This document shows positions 1-11,645 of a DNA stretch of 64,000 nucleotides, one piece after another. The stretch is from Clytia hemisphaerica (lineage: Eukaryota; Cnidaria; Hydrozoa; Leptothecata; Clytiidae), in NCBI GenBank assembly GCA_902728285.1, contig CACVBU010000731.1, forward strand, positions 1-64,000, in the 5' to 3' direction. How positions within the stretch are numbered: the first letter of the stretch is position 1; every line of letters begins with the position of its first letter. The notes under the pieces are model-generated. The model had not been told where the DNA came from, ran no database searches, and saw only the letters and a program-made list of their open reading frames with translations. Position numbers and translations under genes: made by a program.

Positions 1-121
1 AAATCTTGAGTATCGATCCTCTATCGATCTCCTATCCGGATCGTTAAGTAATCCATCGATCACATATCGATCCGTCATCGAGCAGTTCCGATGATCGATC
101 CTATCGAGTGCGGACGTCTGG
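1..121. mobile_element. Right end of an ATCGAT-rich MITE, cut by the window edge
   Basis: This stretch matches the right arm of the complete element at 54217-54690, including the terminal GCGGACGTCTGG and the internal AATCTTGAGTATCGATCC. The left part lies outside the window. The sequence after 121 (ACTAAA) would be one target duplication, but its partner is not visible. Confidence 0.75.
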
Positions 122-257
122 ACTAAATTTTGAATGCTTTCTCCCACCAGGTGTAGTTAATCGATATAATCGATAATCTTGAGTAATCGATAAATAATCG
201 ATAAGTAATCGATGGATTAGATATCGATTAACCGATAGAATCGATAGGTAATCAGAC

Positions 258-1476
258 TCAGTCAGGACCTCATTTCACTTTATCGATATTACGCAAACGG
301 CAGTGTGCGCTAAATAATCTTGGTTTCGCTTTCGATTTCAAGCAAAGGTCTTAGCAACAGGGCGCGCGGACATAGCAACGGGGCTGGGTAGAAAAATCTA
401 AACATAGAATTCAAAAAAAATACCGATCATCGTATAGAGCACTAAAAAATACCCCCTTTCTATGTTTAGTTTGTTCTACCTTGGATTATAACTGAAAACA
501 TCTTCAAAAATCCTTCGTCCGCTATCAGCCCGCGCGGTACACGCTTTTTTTTTTATAAGAATACACTTTATAAGAATGTCCATGATGAAAATGGCCAAAA
601 AATTAAGAATATGCTAAGAATATTATCATCATGGAATTTTGCTAATCAAGCTAAGAATGTCATTTTTAAAGAATTTTAAATTATAAATTGCCTATTACCC
701 CCAAGTAATAAGAATGCTATAAGAATATTTTAGGATGATTTTGCCAAAAAAGTTAAGAATATCCATGATGAAATGGATTTACACCATTCTTATAAAAAAA
801 AAAGCGTGTAATCTTTGCCCACTTCAATTCTTAGATAATGAATAAGAGAGGTGCGCTTAGCTAAGACGTGCTCGCGGGCGATAAATTTATGTTTACTGAT
901 CTTGTATATTTTAGTGGTATTTATCCAATGAAAAGGATGTTGTCAAAATATGCACGGCGCTGACAAAATATGCACGGCATTGATTATGACATCATTAAAT
1001 ATGTCAATGTCGATTCAACGCCCGTTAAAGAAAATAATTCATAGATAGTTCTTTTTATCTTGAAATTTAAAAATACGAACAAAAAAAGAATCAAATTTAA
1101 TATTTGTTTCCTATCTAGATGATATTAGCGTTAGAGAATCGGTAAATTTTCACGAAAAATATTTTGCGATGGCGGTACGCCCAATCGTGCCCACGGGAAA
1201 GTTCCAATTTTTAATTATCGGGAAATCGGGAAACCGGTTCACCACGTGGATAAAAAACGTACGGAATGAAACCTGACAGAAGGTTTTCAAGCAGATTTAT
1301 TCAGATAAAGCTATAAGAGGTTCATTACTTGTGGATTTTAAAACCTACATAAGCAAAAACGAAAGTTGTTGGGAAGGAAAGAGTAAACGCAAGACAGAAG
1401 GTTTGGTTGTGTTGATCAGGTATGTTATTATTCTATCCGAACTAATGTTAAAAAAGACCAAAGAGGTCCTGACTGA
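258..1476. mobile_element. TIR element with 6-bp target duplication inserted in the 144-3531 element
   Basis: Tips are TCAGTCAGGACCTC on the left and GAGGTCCTGACTGA on the right. TCAGAC is duplicated at 252-257 and 1477-1482, and joining the flanks restores the host arm as seen uninterrupted at about 3365-3430 on the other strand. No coding region was seen. It carries its own nested MITE at 540-808. Superfamily not assigned; 6-bp duplications are uncommon among well-known DNA transposons. Confidence 0.8.
540..808. mobile_element. TA-flanked MITE, CACGCTTTTT/TATAAGAAT family
   Basis: Ends CACGC-(T)n-ATAAGAAT and its reverse complement, flanked by TA at 538-539 and 809-810. The interior has many AAGAAT repeats. 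A second family member is at 20281-20556. TA duplication and tip structure suggest a Tc1/mariner-type relative; no transposase. Confidence 0.8.
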
Positions 1477-1537
1477 TCAGACTTTCAAAAAATCTTGAGT
1501 ATCGATCAGCGATCGCTTATTTCCAAGCTATCGATTA

Positions 1538-2314
1538 CCGTAAGTTGGTCTAAATCTCGACATACGTCTTCCAATCTTGACATAGCTGTAGGCTGGTCTT
1601 CGAAATAAAAAATCAAACATAAACAAATACATCCCAAAGTTATCAATCAATCAAAAATTGTACTCTCTCTCTCTATCACGTCACAGATTGTTTATAATAT
1701 GAGAAATGTGAACTGTTATTACTTATATTTGAAAAGAACACTTTAACTGTTAACGATGTAGTAATCACTAAAAAACTAATTAGCATGCTTTCAACGAAGA
1801 TGCCCGAATCACAACAACATTTTGCACGCGAGGAATTTTTTAGTAGACCTTTTTACCGTGAACCGAAAATAATTAAAAGAACCCGGTTTCCTTATGAATT
1901 TGAAAAGGGACCAGGTGTGCTAGGTGCGGCGCCTAGAAGTTTAACGCGGCCTCCTAGCGCCTAGAGCGTGTGCTTGCAATAAATAATACGGAAATGGAAA
2001 CCAGGTCGACTAAGCGCGCGAATTATTTTTATCACGTGACTTGAAGCGTAATAAAGTTGTAAAATTTTAATGATGGACAAGAGAAAGTTACGAGGAAGTT
2101 TGCATGCGTTTCGTGTATTGTGTAAAACTGCTTATAATTTGGCTGTTTTTTTAATTGAAAGGATTGCAATGTTTACTGAACTTCTAGTTTGATGGATGAA
2201 CTTGTTCGATAAGAAAGAATGATACCAAGAATTTCATTCAAGGTTTGTTTTGATTATTTTACAGATCCGGTGTCAAGATCGGAAGACGTATGTCGAGATT
2301 AGACCAACTTACGG
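1538..2314. mobile_element. TA-flanked TIR element inserted in the 144-3531 element
   Basis: Inverted ends of about 45 bp begin CCGTAAGTTGGTCTAA on both sides. TA occurs at 1536-1537 and 2315-2316, and the sequence on either side rejoins to the uninterrupted host arm (GATTACTTATCGATCACAT) seen inverted at about 3350-3370. The interior is AT-rich with a CT microsatellite near 1663-1675 and no coding region. Confidence 0.8.
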
Positions 2315-2494
2315 TACTTATCGATCACATATCGACTACATACAACCTAACGATTACTTATCAATCATGTATCGATTGTTAACAATCATCGATTACTTAT
2401 TGTTCATGCATTGATTACTTATCTATCAATTATTTACTTATCTTCGATCATGTATCGTTTATATATCGATCGTGACCGACTATTGACTACATTA

Positions 2495-2581
2495 CCGGCC
2501 CTTTTTACGCAGGCCCTTATTCCACCAACGAGCCCAAAAATAACGCTAATAAGGTCCAGCGTAAAAAGGGCCAAGATAAGG
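2495..2581. mobile_element. Short TA-flanked MITE (GGCCCTTTTTACGC ends)
   Basis: Subterminal GGCCCTTTTTACGC is repeated inverted as GCGTAAAAAGGGCC, with outer AAGATAAGG on the right; TA at 2493-2494 and 2582-2583. The AAGGGCC-GATAAGGTA end links it to the elements at 11115-11187 and 19101-19413. Confidence 0.6.
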
Positions 2582-3539
2582 TATTTAATGAAGTAAAGAA
2601 AATTTCTGGAATTCGCCAAATCTCATACCGATCGTATTACTTTGAATAAATGCCCGCTTTCGAATTAGGGGCCATCAACTTTCGATTTTCGAATTTTTTA
2701 ACGGCATTTGGCCGTTAAGGCTCTGACCCCTCCTCGACCTTAACGGCCATCAACTTCCCTAAAGTTAAAAAATTGTCAAAAATTGATGAAACTCTAAATT
2801 TTCTCCTTCACTTTCATCGTTGTTTCGTCAGCCATCTTTAATTTCGCTACGGCTTCGCTCAGTTTACATTTTAAAAATAATAATAATATAATTTCTAAAC
2901 TTTTTTCCGAAAGTTTTTCCCTTATTTTTGGGGGGGGGGGCTAAGAAATATTTTGGCCTTTAAAGAGCCTGGGGGCTAAAATTACCAAAATATTTGGGGG
3001 ACCTAGATTGTTGGGGGGAGCCTAGATGATCTGACTGAGACTCTGGGGGCTGTTCAGCTAAATTCAAAAGATATCTTATCTTACTATTAAATCAAATATA
3101 AAAAGCAAAAGACTTGTAAACATAAATATTAAAACAAGTAAAATTTAGTTTTCATTTATCAGTACTGTACTCACATATATATTTTTTTGACTTCTCTCTA
3201 CGGGGGCGGGAGAACAATGTTTTAGTTTTTGTTTATCTTGGGACCTGAAGTGTTAGGGAACCTAGCACGAGGCAATTTTTTGGGGGAGCTAAATTATGGA
3301 GGGACCTTACTTTGTTGGGGGGAGCTAGAAACCTGGCTGAAGCTATGCGATATGTGATCGATAAGTAATCGATAGCTTGGAAATAATCGATCGCTGATCG
3401 ATACTCAAGATTTTTTGAAGGTCTGATTACCTATCGATTCTATCGGTTAATCGATATCTAATCCATCGATTACTTATCGATTATTTATCAATTACTCAAG
3501 ATTATCGATTATATTGATTAACTACGCCTGGTTTCTCAA

Positions 3540-4490
3540 ATATATATAAGAAATAATAGTTTTATAATAAGACTTTTTACGCCAAAAAGAACAAGGGCAA
3601 AGCTGATGGCATTCAAAAATTGTGTGAGGTTTTCAAAAACAGCAAAAAAAAGTTAATTTGAATATCCTTTTTAAAAATAACTCTTTTCAAACGAAACTTC
3701 ACAATATTGGTTCTAAAGGTGATATATATAAAAATAAGTAGGTTGAAAAAAAAAATTTTGTAAAATGGGCCAAAATTGAGGCAAAAATCAAGAAAAACAC
3801 TATGTTGATAAAACAGCAGCCACAAATTTGTTCAATGAGTAAAAATCATTTTTTTCAAATGAAACTCGTAGCAAAAGGGTTTATCCACAAAATATCAAAA
3901 ATGGAACCAAAATTATTGGGTCATTGGGCTAGAATTACAGCTCAAAATTGACAATTTTTTTCATATATGCTTTGATTGAAGCCACATTTTAAGCCCATTG
4001 AAAACCCTGCAGCCACAAATTAAACCCATAAGTATCTTTATCAGACCTTAAACTACCAATTTCAAGAGAAATGGTTAAAAAATATTGAAGTCTTAAAGCA
4101 GGACAGCACATATAAGCCAACCCGTTGAGTGAGCCACAGTGACATACAGCCACAAAACCTGCCCTCCCTTTGCCATCTTATATTTCAGGACTGAATCACT
4201 CAACTTCAAAGATAGCCGCATTTTTGGAAAGCTCATCAATTTCCTTATTTTATGGAATTTTGTACTACACAGCAGCCACAAGAATGTCAACGCTGTGGGC
4301 TAAAAAGTGGCTGTCATTGAAAACTCACTTTTTGGGGTTCTATTTTTAAATGCAATCAGCAAGGTATCCTATCTATTTATAATCCAATCGGTCCAGCTTT
4401 CTGTGCGATTTCGAGCTCGATATTTTGTAAAAAATTGCCGTACTGTATGGAATAAAGTTAAAGCCAAAAAAATTTACTGTTAACTTAAAT
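3540..4490. other. Gene-free AT-rich stretch
   Basis: No exon-like or conserved coding sequence was found. The motif CAGCCACAAA recurs at least five times in both clean and decayed form, suggesting an old internally repeated element. Boundaries could not be set. Confidence 0.4.
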
Positions 4491-4497
4491 TGCAATA

Positions 4498-4883
4498 CAC
4501 CTTATCGGAAATTCCACAAAAACAATCGCGCTAAAATGGATCCTTTGAAATTGGGAGGTAAACGTAAATGGTAGCGTGAGTAGCGCTAAAAGTTCCTGCG
4601 TAAAACAAGAACTCATTTGCTTATAATGTTATATCTGGCTTTTTTATATATTCCTAAAAATACACTGAAAAAAACTTTGAAAAAAACAAGCTAGCAGAAG
4701 CTATTAGAAAGAGAAAAACAACAACTTCGGTGGTTCTTCAGTTGATTTGGAGGCTCTTTCGGCATCAATATTTTGGGTGTTTTGTAAGGTTTTTTGCCTG
4801 AAAACTGCAACATCGCGCTTTGTTTACCTCCCAAAAAGTGTTGCGTAGCAACAACGCGAGGAGGTGGAATTTCCGATAAGGTG
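4498..4883. mobile_element. TA-flanked MITE, CACCTTATCGG family
   Basis: Perfect 20-bp inverted ends starting CACCTTATCGGAAATT, with TA at 4496-4497 and 4884-4885. The reading frames inside are incidental. Confidence 0.85.
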
Positions 4884-5108
4884 TATTGATACCTTGAGAC
4901 CGGGTAACTTGCATCAGTGGAGGCTAACATGTATAGCCCTCAAATGAATGACCTGTCTGGTCATTAAAATAGTTAAATCAGGCCATTTGTAAAAAATTGT
5001 TCGATTCCCGTCGCCCCCGACATACCCTTATTTTTGAGCAGAATGAGGAGTCGGAGGGTCGGAAAGCCCAATTTACTTATTGAGTGGCAACTTTTCTATT
5101 TTACCTGT

Positions 5109-5263
5109 CAGATGATTACAGCGAGCGGCCTGCAAGAATTTTGCGATCGGAAATGGTCCAAGTATTATCCGAAATCCAGCTGTTTCCCGATATTTTTCCT
5201 GGTTTGTATTTTTCGGATCGAGCGGAATCACCTTATTTAAAAACAAGATGGCAGACAAGGACA
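5109..5263 (+). other. Coding-like segment, possible upstream exon of the zinc-finger gene
   Basis: A pyrimidine-rich acceptor (CTATTTTACCTGTCAG) precedes an open stretch with protein-like composition (DYSERPARILRSEMVQ and on) ending at a TAA at 5263. An inner CAA|GTATTA could act as a donor in phase with the exon at 5641. No family was recognised and no start codon is certain. This is a guess from composition and splice context only. Confidence 0.2.
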
Positions 5264-5329
5264 TAAACACCCGTTTTTTAATCCCGCCCGACTCCCCTCT
5301 TCATATCTTTTGAACACATTTTTGTTTTT

Positions 5330-5353
5330 ACCGACCGACCGACCGACCGACCC
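5330..5353. repeat. (GACC)n microsatellite
   Basis: Five to six uninterrupted CGAC/GACC units; no other structure around it. Confidence 0.9.
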
Positions 5354-5464
5354 ACTTTTTCGAAGTTGAGATGAGGGGAACCAAGGTGGCAATAAAAAAT
5401 ATGTTGCGTTCGGGTCGTCCGACCGACTGTTTATTTACAAGACAACCCGATTCGGCCCGATTTC

Positions 5465-5600
5465 AGCCTATATTTACCTTATTTTTGGGTTTTAAGAAGT
5501 ACAATTTCCACCCCTGGCAATTAGGTCCTCCCCGTTTATTAAAATTTCGATTATTATTACAATTTTCCAACCCCCCCCCCATTTATTTGGAACCTAAGAG
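5465..5600. mobile_element. Truncated right half of the CTCTTAGGTTCC MITE family
   Basis: Matches the right part of the complete element at 24825-25059, including the poly-C run and the terminal TTATTTGGAACCTAAGAG followed by TA. The left end is missing. It ends 40 bp before a zinc-finger-gene exon, so any open frame running through it is accidental. Confidence 0.65.
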
Positions 5601-5640
5601 TAGAAGTATAATTTTTAAACAAATTTCATTTTATCTTCAG

Positions 5641-8600
5641 GGACGTTCATCATACCGGTTGAAATATGTGCGATATTTCTGGATTCAAAGCGATGAAGAT
5701 TTGGCTGAGTATCAAGAACTCATAGACACATTTCTAGAAAGGGTAAGATATTGGGTTTAGATAACTGATAGAAGGGGTTTTTTCAAATACAGCTGGTTTA
5801 TATACGATTGAATTCATTCTAATTTTGGCAGAATATTGACTTTCTACTAAGGTTTTCAACCATCTTTTAACCTAACGGAAGGAAGGCAGAAAGTATGGCT
5901 TCAGTGCTATTTGTTACTTTCTTTATAGCCATCTATTCTTTTTGTACTTTCGTTTTTAGATAAGTTTAGAGAGGAATGATTTCGTTTTAATTGAAGCCAA
6001 ATAAATACATAAAAAACAGTCTTCAAGATGTCAAATTTACCTCACGCTTATTAAAGATATTTTCCCTCATGTGTGATTTATACTTTAAAATCATAAAGAC
6101 CTTATTCCTGTGTATAAGAGTTTAGGTGAACATCCATTTTTTTCACTTTATCTTGTTATGTATCACGCCTTTCTTTCTAATCACAATGCAGAAATTCAAG
6201 CGACCAGAGAGTTTATCTTCTTCACTTGTCGCTGGTTTGGATGCAGGGGATGGCTTCCCAACACAAGACGCCCGATCCAATGAAGGTACATCTTTTTTAG
6301 GCTAGAGACATTATGCAAACACAGTCATTAAAAAATTAATCAAATTTCGAAGCCAAAGGGCATCTTAGACTATAACGCTCGCAGGTAACAGTTCAACGAA
6401 ATGAAGCCATTCAATTGGTTGCATGGGACGTAAAAATTGAATTTAACCAATAGAATGACTTCATTTCGTTTCGAAGCAAAATGGAACCGTAGCGTGTGTC
6501 AGTTTTTTATAATATAAGCAAAAGATTCTAAATGAAATTAGGCCCCCTCCCTATGTAATAAAAAACAATACGTTAAATTAAATCATTTATATGAAAAACA
6601 AGCAGTAACATGTTTTTTATTTTTATTTAACTATTTCATTTTTTTAACTTAATTGGAAACAAAAAAAATTTTTCTATTGTTGACATACCCATACCTAAGG
6701 CATATTATATATCCTTACAATGTCTTCTCTCATTTTATGTCAATTTTAAAACAGATAATTGTTTGTGTATTATTTGTTGCAGTGGTATATGGCATGAAAT
6801 CTGCTTATTTTTCAGTGTTAAAAGTTCCCTTCCAACGGATTTCCGTCTCAGCGAAGTATATGAAGATGCTTTTTACGTTTTTTTGTCGTTGACGTAGGCT
6901 TTGACCGTAGCATGAATGTAGAGCATCCAGCTACGGTGCGCAAGGGTGTGAGTTCGATCCCCAGCCGGGCCATACCAAAGATTCTCAAAATGGTACTTGA
7001 TGCCTCTCTGCTTGATGCTCAGCAACTAAAGAGACGGATCAAGGTTAAGTGGAGAAATCCAGGGAAAGGAGTGTCGCCCTCCCCTACCTTCGGGTAGACA
7101 GCTATACGGAAAGGGAGTCTTCGGGTCGCCGTCGACTGCGGTCGCAAACTTACTTACTTTTTTTACTTAGGCTTTGCTTTAATCACTGCTCATTTATTCC
7201 ACAGGTCTTGATTCGCCGGAAAAAACACCGCAGAAAGATCAAGATGGTCGTTTCTACTGTCCGCTGTGTCCGAAAAGTTTCAAACACCGTTATGATTACA
7301 TCATGCATCAGAAGACTCACAGCGGCACAAACCCCTATTTCTGCAAAACCTGTGATATATATTTCCCAAGGAAATCAAAGTTAACGAAACATTTGAAAAC
7401 GAAAAGCCACCAAAGGAAGTGTTCCAACCAGACTATGGAGGATTCTACTGAGGAAAGTTGTTTGGATGATACCACTGATGAACCACCTGCCAAACGGAAT
7501 CGCCAGGACTTCGAGCAATCTGTGGATGAAAACCAAAAGCCTTTGGAATGTCAACATTGCTGCCAGAGGTTTTCAAATCTACACTTTTCTTCTTTTAAAG
7601 GCCGATCTCCACTTTCGCGCGAAAATGAGCGAAAACCTTTTCTTAATCATTTTTGCCAGCAGAAAAAATTACGTCATTAAAAAGTTTCGAGCGAAAAAAT
7701 AAACCGTTACGTCATATTTGCCCAATGGAATTGCTTCATTTTTTAAACCGACAAATGGCCTTGGTCAAAATCTTTCACTCATTTTGCGCGAAAGTGGAGA
7801 CCGGCCATAAGGTGAACTATTTTCATGACACTCCTTAAAAATTGTTGGGAACTGGACCTCTGCATTCTATTCGAAAGAAATTAAATTTGTTGTTCTACGG
7901 GCCCGATCGACTTTTTTTTCACTGGAATTCCAAAATATACTCAGGTTTCAACAGCTGTAAATGTTGCAGCCAATTCGATTGACTTCCAAATTTGCCATAC
8001 TCACCAACTTTGCCAAATCTACAATTTCAATGTCAAAAGATCATAGCTTCATGGCAAATTTGTACATCGCTACGCCGCCATTATGATTTCCGTTTTGTGA
8101 TGCTTAGTCAGCAGTTTTCTGTCGGCGTTTGTAAAGTGAACGATTTTTTAACCAATCAAATTGCCGATCGGTATTGTTTTGCTTTAGCATTGGAAGGTCT
8201 TCTATTTTTAAAATCTTTGGCAAAAGTGGCAAAATTGGAACGAAAAGAACACAGGTCTCGTGGGAATATTGTTTTGTATGGAGACGTATGGAGGTAAGTT
8301 CCAAAAATGCCAAGAATGCCAAGAATGCCAGATTCACCACATCTTTTTTATTTGGCATTTATGGCACTCAAATTTTGCCACATTTGCCAAATTTTTGTCA
8401 AGTCGAATGCAAAATAATTGGCAATCAGGGCAAAAATGGCATATTTTGAAGTCAATCGAATTGGCTGTTGCATATCAAGTTTTTCGAAAAATCGCATACC
8501 AGGCGCAAAATGCCATTTTAGTGAGCAACCGGACCAAATTACCCGACGATCTGCCTAACTGCTTAGTTTTTATGTTTAACATCATGACTAATGTTCCGGT

Positions 8601-11003
8601 TCGAGTTGCAGAAAGATTCGAGATATAGAGATTCTCGACTGTACATTGTAAAACATTTTCCAATAAAGGGATAATCAGATGGCTTAAGATATTTGACCTT
8701 CTGTATGAGGTCCCAGTGTCTTTCGAAGTCGAGATATCATAATTTGAAATTTTTAAAGATGGGTTCTTACATGTTCCGTCAAATTTCTATTGTTTTCTTG
8801 TCAAAAACTTGTTACTATAGAATCTGATTATTCGTTATTTTACATGTACACTGGCCACTAATTACTAATTACTTATGATATTTTGAGGTCTTGCTCTGGT
8901 TAATAGAAGGAATCCATTTTCCAAATATCTCAAATCAATTGATCATCCTTTTAGACCATGTTCACACGTTACTGTTCCGTTGCCCTCCTGTATGATTTTT
9001 GTTGCGGATCGAGTGTATTCATATAGTATTCATATGTATTCATAGTTCCGTTCCGATGAAAAAAGTGGAGCGAAACCGTTTCGATCTTTTTTTCTTTGTA
9101 AACGTCTTCTTTTTGACGTTTAGAATTTTGAATTTTGACGTTCATTTGTTTCGGAACTGTTTCGTTTCGGAACGGAACCGTAACGTATGAACCGTAACGT
9201 ATGAACATGGTCTTAAACATCAATTTTAGATTCCCCAGTGAAGAGGAGAAAAGCAGTCACCAATGTTGTCTGTTGAGAGACAAGAAACCGAAAATCCAGC
9301 CTAAAGAATATCTCAAATCGCGTGCACATTACAAGAAGTTCGTCTGTCCGTTGTGCGACGTCGAGTATTTCTCTTACGTCGAACTAAACCAACATTTAAC
9401 AACCGAGCATACGGTTACGGAAGAGACGACGTTCCCTTGCAAGACGTGCGACGTCACTTACCAATCGAAAGACAAATGGGTCCAACATCTAAACGACACA
9501 AAACACATGTCGTTACTACAACCTTATTTCCGCGCCACATGTTGTGAGAAGACATTCAAAACACATAAAGCGTGTTATAATCACGAGCGTGTCCACACTC
9601 GGTCCAGTCCCTACCACTGTGCGAGGTGTGATCGATATTTCTTGAAACGACACCATCTGACTGTTCATTTGGAGGGTTGTGTAGACAGCGAACGACCCTA
9701 CCAATGTCCCTTCTGCGTGCGAACGTATAAGACAAGCAGCCAGTTACAACATCATTTAGAAGGCGGTCATTCCTTCCAATGCGCGACGTGTCTGGAAAAC
9801 TTCACGTGTAAACCGCACCTTAAGACACATTTAGAAGAATCGCCAACTTGCATCAAAAATATTTGCTCCAGATGTAACAATTTGGAATTTGAAACCTACG
9901 AACAGCTTTTAAAACATAAAGAAGAATCTCATTCGACGAAAGGCCGTAAAACGTTTTCGTGTTCCGATTGCGGGAAAACGTACTGCGAGGCGTTCAAGTT
10001 GAAGCAACACATGAAGTGGCACGAGACAGGTCGGTATCCGTACCAATGTACCGTGGAAGGATGTACTATCATCTGTTACAAGAAGTCGAAACTGGATTCA
10101 CACCATAAGCGGGTCCATCTGAAACTGATGGAATACGAATGCAGTGCATGTGGCGAAGAGTTCAAAACAAAGAAAAATTTGGACGAACATTCGAGCAAAG
10201 TTCACGGTACCGAATCATTCACATGTCCAGTATGTGATAAAGAATTTTACAGTCTTCGAACGTTCAAAGCACACGAACTAACACACTCTAAACTTCCAAC
10301 GCAAACTCATTTGAGCAACACTTCAGCAATCAACAATAGTAGAAACACTACTAACGGAGACGATGTTTTGCTTGATTTAAGATGTCTGACTAATTTGAGC
10401 ATGGCTTTGGATGGTAGTGATTCAATGAGAGAATCGCGCGGTGATGTTGACGCGGAACAGAAGATGGATCTCAAAATCCCAGCCATTATGAAAAGCGAAC
10501 ACTTGACAAACTTCTCTACTGAAGATGCCGAGGAAGTCGCCGGCACAGAAATCGAGGGTGTCGAAATCGAAGCAGAGAACGAGATGGCGGTTGATGATAT
10601 TCCACCACCCACCGCGCAATCACCGCCCATTGTTACAGAGGGCGGGGAGGAGATCGTGATTGTTGAAGGGGAGCGAGCGAAAGAATCATTACGTCAACTG
10701 TTGGCACAGCAACAAGTCACCATCAAAATCGCTTCTTCAGAGGACCACCACAACGAAGGGGACGGCCCGCATACGACCGTTACCTCGGAAACCATGCAAC
10801 AGCTCAAAAGCACATTGTCCGATCTTCTTTCCGCCACCCTGGGTGGGCAATCGTCTTCTGAAACGGCAACATCGACCACGGGTGGATTGGAGATTCAAGG
10901 TCAACCTCACCCAGATGACGACGGTGTTGTAGAGATTGTTTTGATGCCCACCTCGTCTGACCAGGCATCTGATAATGCTGATCCCAGTGCCTCGGAAGAA
11001 TGA
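5641..11003 (+). CDS. Multi-C2H2 zinc-finger protein, 5' end not identified
   Basis: Likely nucleic-acid-binding nuclear protein. Four exons join in phase: 5641-5742, 6192-6285, 7205-7568 and 9230-11003 (stop TGA), all with AG/GT borders, giving 777 visible residues. The first two exons (about 65 residues) contain no domain I recognise. Fingers run from about residue 84 to 538: clear C2H2 units include CPLC...HQKTH, CKTC...H, CPLCDVEY, CSDCGKTY, CTVEGC (C-x4-C), CSACGEEF and CPVCDKEF, roughly 11-14 in all. Several are C2HC or degenerate; one lacks its first Cys (ATCCEKTF), and one (CQHCCQRF) is completed only by splicing exon 3 to exon 4. A 240-residue acidic and Ser/Thr-rich tail follows, resembling an activation or interaction region. 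No orthologue is claimed. The upstream start exon may lie before 5641 or outside what I can see. Confidence 0.85.
6376..6497. mobile_element. Short palindromic MITE in a zinc-finger-gene intron
   Basis: AACGAAATGAAGCCATTC and GAATGACTTCATTTCGTT lie in inverted orientation around a short loop, with a weaker outer match ACGCTCGC/GCGTGTG. Exact ends are uncertain. Confidence 0.55.
6895..7165 (+). mobile_element. tRNA-derived SINE
   Basis: The head holds a pol III B-box GAGTTCGATCC (6950-6960) about 40 bp after an A-box-like TAGCATGAATG. The body contains a central ATGGTACTTGATGCCTC block of a kind I recall from invertebrate SINEs, and the tail ends in ACTTACTTACTTTTTTT. It sits in the intron before the 7205 exon, only about 40 bp from its acceptor. 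Confidence 0.7.
7600..7806. mobile_element. MITE with GGCCGATCTCCACTTTCGC ends
   Basis: Inverted ends of about 30 bp (GGCCGATCTCCACTTTCG / CGAAAGTGGAGACCGGCC). It starts 31 bp after the exon that ends at 7568. Target duplication unclear. Confidence 0.75.
7962..8474. mobile_element. TIR element with TTTGCCA subrepeats
   Basis: CAGCCAATTCGATTGACTTC on the left is repeated inverted as GAAGTCAATCGAATTGGCTG on the right. The interior has many short TTTGCCAAA and AAGAATGCC repeats; the open frames on both strands there are by-products of these repeats. Confidence 0.7.
8954..9212. mobile_element. TTA-flanked MITE immediately upstream of a splice acceptor
   Basis: Ends GACCATGTTCA / TGAACATGGTC, flanked by TTA at 8951-8953 and 9213-9215, as in PIF/Harbinger-type insertions. 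Its right end is 17 bp from the first base of the last zinc-finger-gene exon (9230). Confidence 0.75.
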
Positions 11004-11114
11004 AAGCGCTCGAATTAACTGTGCAAAAAAGTCACTTATGATTTAGTTAAATGTTCCTCGATTCTTAAAGCATATAAGCTGGTATTTGAGTTGGTTCTTT
11101 TTCAATTTAACTTA

Positions 11115-11187
11115 CCTTGTCAAAGGCCGTTATTGGTGTTAAGGGCCCGGCGCTAAATCAGGGCCGGCGTAAAAAGGGCCGATAAGG
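11115..11187. mobile_element. Short TA-flanked MITE (CCTTATCGGCC family)
   Basis: Left CCTTGTCAAAGGCC and right GGGCCGATAAGG are inverted; TA at 11113-11114 and 11188-11189. It lies about 110 bp after the zinc-finger-gene stop, probably within its 3' UTR. Confidence 0.6.
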
Positions 11188-11645
11188 TAACTTCTAATTT
11201 CCGTAGGAATTCTTGACTTTATTCTTCTTCCTGTACATAACTTTTGTAATATTATTTTATTATTCAAACCTTTGTCAAGCTCTCATTGGCTGATGTTTGT
11301 CAATTCAAAGGTTCTAATGTCCGTAAAGACATTTTTTCCGACTTAAAACTTCCTACTTAGAGCATAATGGACTGTGCCGAAAATTTATTCGTCCGTGGTC
11401 AATTTTCCTGTAATAGTTTTACTTGTGGTAATACTTTTGCTTGTTTTTTTAATGATCGATAGTCATTATCTATTTATTCAATAATCTGTAAGCCTTTATA
11501 TTTGATTTATTGCACGAATTATTTTTTCTTGAATGCCATTAGAAGAAAGATTATGATTACGATTTGGGATTTTCTTGTATCATTCTGATTTCGAATCAGG
11601 TCTATTTTCGGACTTTGATAAAAGGTTTTTGCCATTTGATATATA

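Larger units (their letters stand above)
144..3531. mobile_element. Composite ATCGAT-rich TIR element, left arm split by two later insertions
   Basis: The left arm starts CCAGGTGTAGTTAATCG (147) and the right end, read in reverse, is CCAGGCGTAGTTAATC. The inverted arms match for about 190 bp once two insertions (258-1476 and 1538-2314) are removed from the left arm. A 6-bp TTTCTC flanks the element at 138-143 and 3532-3537; three extra bases (CCA) sit at the left tip. The arms are full of ATCGAT/AATCGATA motifs. The interior (about 2880-3340) is G-rich with GGGGGAGCTAGA-like repeats and has no transposase reading frame, so this is a non-autonomous element. Confidence 0.75.

Noticed and set aside
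5371..5640. Upstream extension of the 5641 exon as one long coding frame
   Set aside because: Positions 5465-5600 are a truncated MITE and an acceptor sits at 5640, so the frame before 5641 is intron.
7992..8628. Overlapping frames of 80-120 residues on both strands
   Set aside because: They come from TTTGCCA/AATGCC subrepeats of a TIR element.
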